Source: Actinomycetota bacterium | GTDB taxonomy: Bacteria > Actinomycetota > Thermoleophilia > Solirubrobacterales > 70-9 | NCBI GenBank assembly: GCA_018268695.1 | Contig: JAFDWD010000264.1 | Coordinates: 1-8,470 of the forward strand | Direction of reading: 5' to 3' | DNA length: 8,470 bases | In this document: positions 5,946-8,470 of the stretch, in pieces | Layout: every line of letters begins with the position of its first letter | How positions within the stretch are numbered: the stretch's first letter is position 1 | Program-made: the position numbers and the translations under genes | The notes under the pieces: generated by a model | The model's input: only the letters and a program-made list of their open reading frames with translations | Told to the model about the DNA's origin: nothing | Database searches by the model: none

Positions 5946-6670
5946 TCCGGCGCGTCATCAGTGAGATCCGCTGCGACATCACCGCGGCACGCGACCGCGA
6001 CCCGGCGGCGCAGGGCGTCTCCTCGTTCGAGATCCTGACCAGCTGGGCCGGGGTGCAGGCGCTGCTTGCCCACCGGCTGGCGCACGCGCTGCGCGGCGCC
6101 GGGGTGCCGTGGGTGCCGCGGGCCATCGCCTACCTGACCCGCGCGGTCACCGGGGTCGAGATCCATCCGGCGGCGGAGATCGGGACCCGCTTCTTCATCG
6201 ACCACGGCTCCGGCGTGGTGATCGGGGAGACGGCGAAGATCGGCGACTGCGTGACGCTCTACCAGGGGGTGACCCTGGGCGGCACCGGCTTCCAGCGCGG
6301 CAAGCGCCACCCGACCCTCGGCGACAACGTCACGGTCGGCTCGGGCGCGAAGCTCCTGGGGCCGATCGCGGTCGGCGACGGGGCGAAAATCGGCGCCAAT
6401 ACGGTGGTCATCGAGGACGTGCCGCCGGGGGCGACGGTCGTCGGCAATCCCGGCCACCCGGTGCGGGTAGAAGGTCGCAAGCTCGAAGGCCCCGACGCCG
6501 ACTGGATCCACCTGCCCGACCCGATCGCCGATGCGATCAAGGCGCTGTCGGAGCGGATCGTCGAGCTGGAAACCCGCCTCGCGTCGGTCGACGGAGGCGA
6601 GGCCGACGAGGCGAAGCGCGAGAAGTCCGGGATCAAGCCGCGCACCGGCCGCTCCTCGGCCGGGGGCTGA
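5942..6670 (+). CDS. cysE: Serine O-acetyltransferase
   Basis: Transfers acetyl from acetyl-CoA to L-serine to give O-acetylserine, the CysK substrate; cytoplasmic, usually trimeric or hexameric. The protein is 242 aa. Residues 1-70 are the shortened N-terminal helical part ([23 protein letters not shown]). Residues about 72-178 are a left-handed beta-helix with hexapeptide repeats. Catalytic features are [12 protein letters not shown] with D87 and H88, and KRHPTLGD with H123; [11 protein letters not shown] is the conserved acetyl-CoA and serine region. The tail is unusual: a helix ([22 protein letters not shown], 192-213) and then a charged, probably disordered end closing in SSAGG rather than the terminal isoleucine by which many CysE proteins dock into CysK. 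The GTG start at 5942 is fixed by the 4-nt overlap with cysK. Confidence 0.93.
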   Translation: MIRRVISEIRCDITAARDRDPAAQGVSSFEILTSWAGVQALLAHRLAHALRGAGVPWVPRAIAYLTRAVTGVEIHPAAEIGTRFFIDHGSGVVIGETAKIGDCVTLYQGVTLGGTGFQRGKRHPTLGDNVTVGSGAKLLGPIAVGDGAKIGANTVVIEDVPPGATVVGNPGHPVRVEGRKLEGPDADWIHLPDPIADAIKALSERIVELETRLASVDGGEADEAKREKSGIKPRTGRSSAGG

Positions 6671-6706
6671 TCGGCCCGAGGCGACCACAGGCGCCGGATG
6701 CCGCTC

Positions 6707-6712
6707 TAATCT
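6707..6712 (+). promoter_or_regulatory. Candidate -10 element of the lipoprotein gene (leaderless)
   Basis: TAATCT lies 7 nt before the GTG at 6720, with only GGGGTCC between. The position supports GTG at 6720 as the true start and a leaderless transcript, separate from the upstream cysE unit. Confidence 0.45.
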
Positions 6713-6719
6713 GGGGTCC

Positions 6720-7310
6720 GTGAAGAAGCGCGCTCTCGTCCCCGTGGCGCTCCTCGTCTTGGCGGCCGCCACCATCACCGCCTGCGGCGGCGGCGAAAGC
6801 GCCGAAGACAAGATCGTCGGCGTGGTCGAAACCGCCGAGACCACCGCCGATCCACGTAGCTGCACCGAACTGCAGACGCAGCGGTTCAACGAACAGGTGA
6901 CGCAGAAGTCGGGCAAGGCGGCGACCAAGGCGTGCGAAGCCGAAGTGAAGGAAGGCCCCGCCCAGGCGAAAGGCGTCACGGTCTCGAACGTCTCCGTCAA
7001 CGACGAAAAGGCGACGGCCGAGGTCGCGTTCAAGGGCGGGCCGCTCGACTCCCAGACCCTCGACATCGCCTTGGTCGAAGCGGAAGGCAACTGGAAGATC
7101 GACCGCGTCGAAGGTTTCGCGCACTACAACGGCAAGGCCCTCGGCGCGGCGTTCGAAAAGCGCTTCGAAGAAGTGCCGGAAGGCCTCAGTCCCAAGCAGG
7201 CGAAGTGCATCGCCCGCAAGGTCGCCGAATCGAGCGAAGCCGAAGCCGAAGAACTCTTCTTCGGCGGCTCCTCCGAACCGATCATCGAACTCGCCGAAGG
7301 CTGCGCGTAG
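6720..7310 (+). CDS. Small exported lipoprotein of unknown function
   Basis: Predicted lipoprotein of 196 aa. The N-terminus (KKRALVPVALLVLAAATITAC) is a lipoprotein signal peptide with lipobox I-T-A-C and the lipid-bearing Cys22, followed by a GGG-rich tether, so the mature protein would sit on the outer face of the membrane. The body begins with a helix, then an alternating pattern (VTVSNVSVNDEKATAEVAFKGG...TLDIALVEAEGNWKIDRV) that resembles the strands of an NTF2-like/DUF4878-type domain; this assignment is tentative. The last third (about 135-196) is an acidic helical segment. Besides C22 there are four cysteines, possibly two disulfides. GTG at 6720 is chosen over longer in-frame starts because the signal peptide begins exactly there and a TAATCT box lies 7 nt upstream. 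Glu is GAA in 24 of 26 codons. A long hairpin follows 21 nt after the stop. Confidence 0.8.
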   Translation: MKKRALVPVALLVLAAATITACGGGESAEDKIVGVVETAETTADPRSCTELQTQRFNEQVTQKSGKAATKACEAEVKEGPAQAKGVTVSNVSVNDEKATAEVAFKGGPLDSQTLDIALVEAEGNWKIDRVEGFAHYNGKALGAAFEKRFEEVPEGLSPKQAKCIARKVAESSEAEAEELFFGGSSEPIIELAEGCA

Positions 7311-7331
7311 GGGGCGGCAGTCCTATGTCGG

Positions 7332-7385
7332 CCTGGGCGTCTCATCGCGGTCCTGGCTGGCTGTGACCGCGATGAGACGCCCAGG
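7332..7385 (+). terminator. Long perfect hairpin after the lipoprotein gene, probable U-less terminator
   Basis: Two perfect 21-bp arms (7332-7352 and 7365-7385) enclose a 12-nt loop (CTGGCTGGCTGT). It begins 21 nt after the lipoprotein stop codon. No T-run follows, so it is not a standard rho-independent terminator; actinobacteria often show such U-less hairpins at gene ends. It would also block read-through from the opposite strand. A mobile palindromic repeat is the main alternative. Confidence 0.6.
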
Positions 7386-7418
7386 GCGTGAGGGTTCCGT
7401 GTGGAAGAGCGGGAGATT

Positions 7419-7506
7419 CGAACGGTCAGGGATCTGCCGTGTTCCTTATCCGCCCATACGACGGATCTCGAACACCGCAAGGAGCCACGGAAGGCCTGAC
7501 CGTTCG
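7419..7506. repeat. Extended imperfect inverted repeat, possible structured RNA
   Basis: Outer arms of 12 bp match perfectly (CGAACGGTCAGG at 7419-7430, CCTGACCGTTCG at 7495-7506). Inside, further segments pair in nested order: CCGTG (7437-7441) with CACGG (7486-7490), TCCTT (7443-7447) with AAGGA (7479-7483), and ATCCG (7448-7452) with CGGAT (7462-7466) around a 9-nt loop. The result is one long stem with bulges in either strand's RNA. It may be a small RNA, a decayed repeat element or a transcription barrier; no family is recognised. Confidence 0.45.
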
Positions 7507-7552
7507 GGGCCCGGCGTACGACCCGGCCCGCCACGCCTTCCCTCACATCCCC

Positions 7553-7604
7553 CGGCCGTCTCGGCCACGGCCACAGCCTGCCAGGGCGGTGGCCGAGACG
7601 GCCG
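7553..7604 (-). terminator. Perfect hairpin after the GH5 gene, probable U-less terminator
   Basis: Perfect 16-bp arms (CGGCCGTCTCGGCCAC at 7553-7568 and its complement at 7589-7604) enclose a 20-nt loop. In the minus direction it starts 32 nt after the GH5 stop codon. There is no U-tract, as with the hairpin at 7332-7385. Confidence 0.55.
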
Positions 7605-7636
7605 TGCTCGCCGAAAACCCTTGCGGCCCTTGCTGC

Positions 7637-8470
7637 TCAGGGCCGCGGCGGCAGCTTCAGCGTCACCGCCCGGTGGAGGACGGTCGGGGCGGCGCCCTTG
7701 GCCTGCAGCTTGATCGTGAATTGGGCCTTCAGGGAGCCCTTGGCGGCCAGAAGTTGCCGCGACGGTCTCGAGAGCGAGAGGACGACGGATTTCGCCTTCC
7801 CGGCCGGCAGGGTGAACGGGGTGACGCCCAGGGACACCTTGCGGCGTTTCTTGCCGGTAGAGAGGGGTGCGTAGGCCTTCGCGGTCCGACCGGACAGCGT
7901 GCCGGAGCAGGCTCGGTCGGAGCGGAGCATGAAGGCGACCGTGGTGCCGCCCGGCTTGACGGTCGCGCCGAAGCGGGTCAGACGGATGCTCTGTGGGTTG
8001 GACTTCGATCCGCCGGTGCCGGGAGGCGCAGGCGTGGCCGTGGCCGCGCCGGGCACGAGCTTCGCCAGGTGGTCGTGGAGTGCCGTGCCGTTGGGGGCCG
8101 CCGGGGTGCCGTTGTAGTCGGTCAGGAGGTAGTAGGCGCTGCAACCCGCTTCGGCGATCTCCTGGGGCGAGAGCACCCACCACCCCCAGGCCAGGTATCC
8201 GACCCCGTGTTGGTCGGCCCAGGTCATGTATTCCTCGTCGAAGTTGCTCGGCGCGCAGACGTCTTGGTCGAACTCACCGGTGACGACCGGGAACTGGGCG
8301 GCGACGCCGGCGATCGTCGAGTTCCAGCAGCCGGCGTTGTCGCAGGCCTTGCCCTGGTAGTTGTGGAAGGAAGCGGCCTCCTGGCCCAGCGGGTCGTTCG
8401 GCCTGAAGGTCAGCCACTGGGTGAGGTCGTTGGCGTAGTCGAGGCCGCCGACCAGCACCGGCTGGGTGGC
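7637..8470 (-). CDS. Glycoside hydrolase family 5 (cellulase-like), C-terminal part, 5' end outside window
   Basis: Partial gene: the reading frame stays open to the window edge (ATQPVLVGGLDYANDLTQW...), so 278 residues are visible and the N-terminal part is missing. The first ~135 residues are the C-terminal half of a GH5-type TIM barrel: ASFHNYQG with the conserved His-Asn-Tyr, VVTGEFDQD with the likely nucleophile Glu (codon 8273-8275), and the aromatic strand GVGYLAWGWWVL that lines the sugar site. The acid/base Glu would lie outside the window. A Gly/Pro/Thr linker follows, then a basic beta-rich domain of about 110 residues, similar to C-terminal domains on many actinobacterial exported proteins and perhaps for wall attachment or substrate binding. 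Probably a secreted beta-glucanase or related enzyme; exact substrate cannot be told. The true start is not in the window. Confidence 0.85.
   Translation of the reverse strand, partial: ATQPVLVGGLDYANDLTQWLTFRPNDPLGQEAASFHNYQGKACDNAGCWNSTIAGVAAQFPVVTGEFDQDVCAPSNFDEEYMTWADQHGVGYLAWGWWVLSPQEIAEAGCSAYYLLTDYNGTPAAPNGTALHDHLAKLVPGAATATPAPPGTGGSKSNPQSIRLTRFGATVKPGGTTVAFMLRSDRACSGTLSGRTAKAYAPLSTGKKRRKVSLGVTPFTLPAGKAKSVVLSLSRPSRQLLAAKGSLKAQFTIKLQAKGAAPTVLHRAVTLKLPPRP

Larger units (their letters stand above)
7311..7636. other. Convergent intergenic region with three inverted repeats
   Basis: This 326-bp gap lies between the converging lipoprotein and GH5 genes. I see no credible coding region. It is dominated by three inverted repeats, at 7332-7385, 7419-7506 and 7553-7604 (listed separately), which together cover more than half of it. 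Short outer complementarity also exists (GTGAGGG at 7388-7394 with CCCTCAC at 7540-7546), so the three could be part of one larger fold. Confidence 0.7.

Noticed and set aside
6531..6719. Longer start for the lipoprotein gene
   Set aside because: It would place 63 low-complexity residues before an obvious lipoprotein signal peptide and overlap cysE.
7415..7423. T-loop-like motif (GTTCGAATC on the minus strand), possible tRNA or tRNA-derived attachment site
   Set aside because: The flanking bases cannot form the 5-bp T-stem and no acceptor, D or anticodon arms fit. The motif is instead part of the 12-bp arm of the palindrome at 7419-7506.
7363..7713. Small plus-strand open frame starting in the hairpin loop
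   Set aside because: It begins inside a terminator-like hairpin, runs antisense into GH5 and has low-complexity Arg/Pro/Ala composition.

Overview
The window is GC-rich, with dense genes and short gaps. It looks like a chromosomal segment of a high-GC actinobacterium, most likely Thermoleophilia (Solirubrobacter or Conexibacter relatives). The best lineage hint is the collagen-like protein at 1228-1881, whose N-terminus (YANVISTLCLILLLGGG, then VGARQLKKGAVTPAKL) is a type I know mainly from that class. This placement is inference from recognition; no 16S or other marker gene is present.

Left part (1-3075): a LuxR-type response regulator (minus) and a cysteine-free Rrf2-family repressor (plus) are divergent with only 27 bp between their starts. 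They are followed by two minus-strand genes, a membrane-anchored or secreted collagen-like protein and a DUF1801-family protein. A winged-helix regulator is divergent from the DUF1801 gene, with a 17-bp inverted repeat between them. The collagen-like gene has a Shine-Dalgarno buried in a perfect 8-bp hairpin.

Middle (3094-6670): a RimJ/RimL-like GNAT acetyltransferase precedes a tightly coupled three-gene unit: a secreted seven-bladed propeller of the virginiamycin-B-lyase type with a C-terminal Ig-like domain, cysK (O-acetylserine sulfhydrylase) and cysE (serine acetyltransferase). Both junctions are 4-nt overlaps (ATGA, GTGA). CysE makes O-acetylserine from serine and acetyl-CoA, and CysK converts it with sulfide to cysteine, so this is a cysteine synthesis unit led by an exported protein of unknown role.

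Right part (6720-8470): a small exported lipoprotein gene (plus) converges on a glycoside hydrolase family 5 gene (minus) whose 5' end lies beyond the window. The 326-bp gap between them holds three inverted repeats: two long perfect hairpins lacking U-tracts next to the two gene ends, and a longer imperfect one in the middle.

Recurrent themes are -10-like TANNNT hexamers 5-8 nt before several start codons (probable leaderless mRNAs) and a strong Glu codon contrast: GAA in most exported-protein genes, GAG in the cytosolic enzymes. I found no CRISPR array, insertion sequence, rRNA or intact tRNA, and no convincing new defence or mobile system. The most original observations concern the propeller-cysK-cysE unit, the RBS hairpin and the structured convergent intergenic region.
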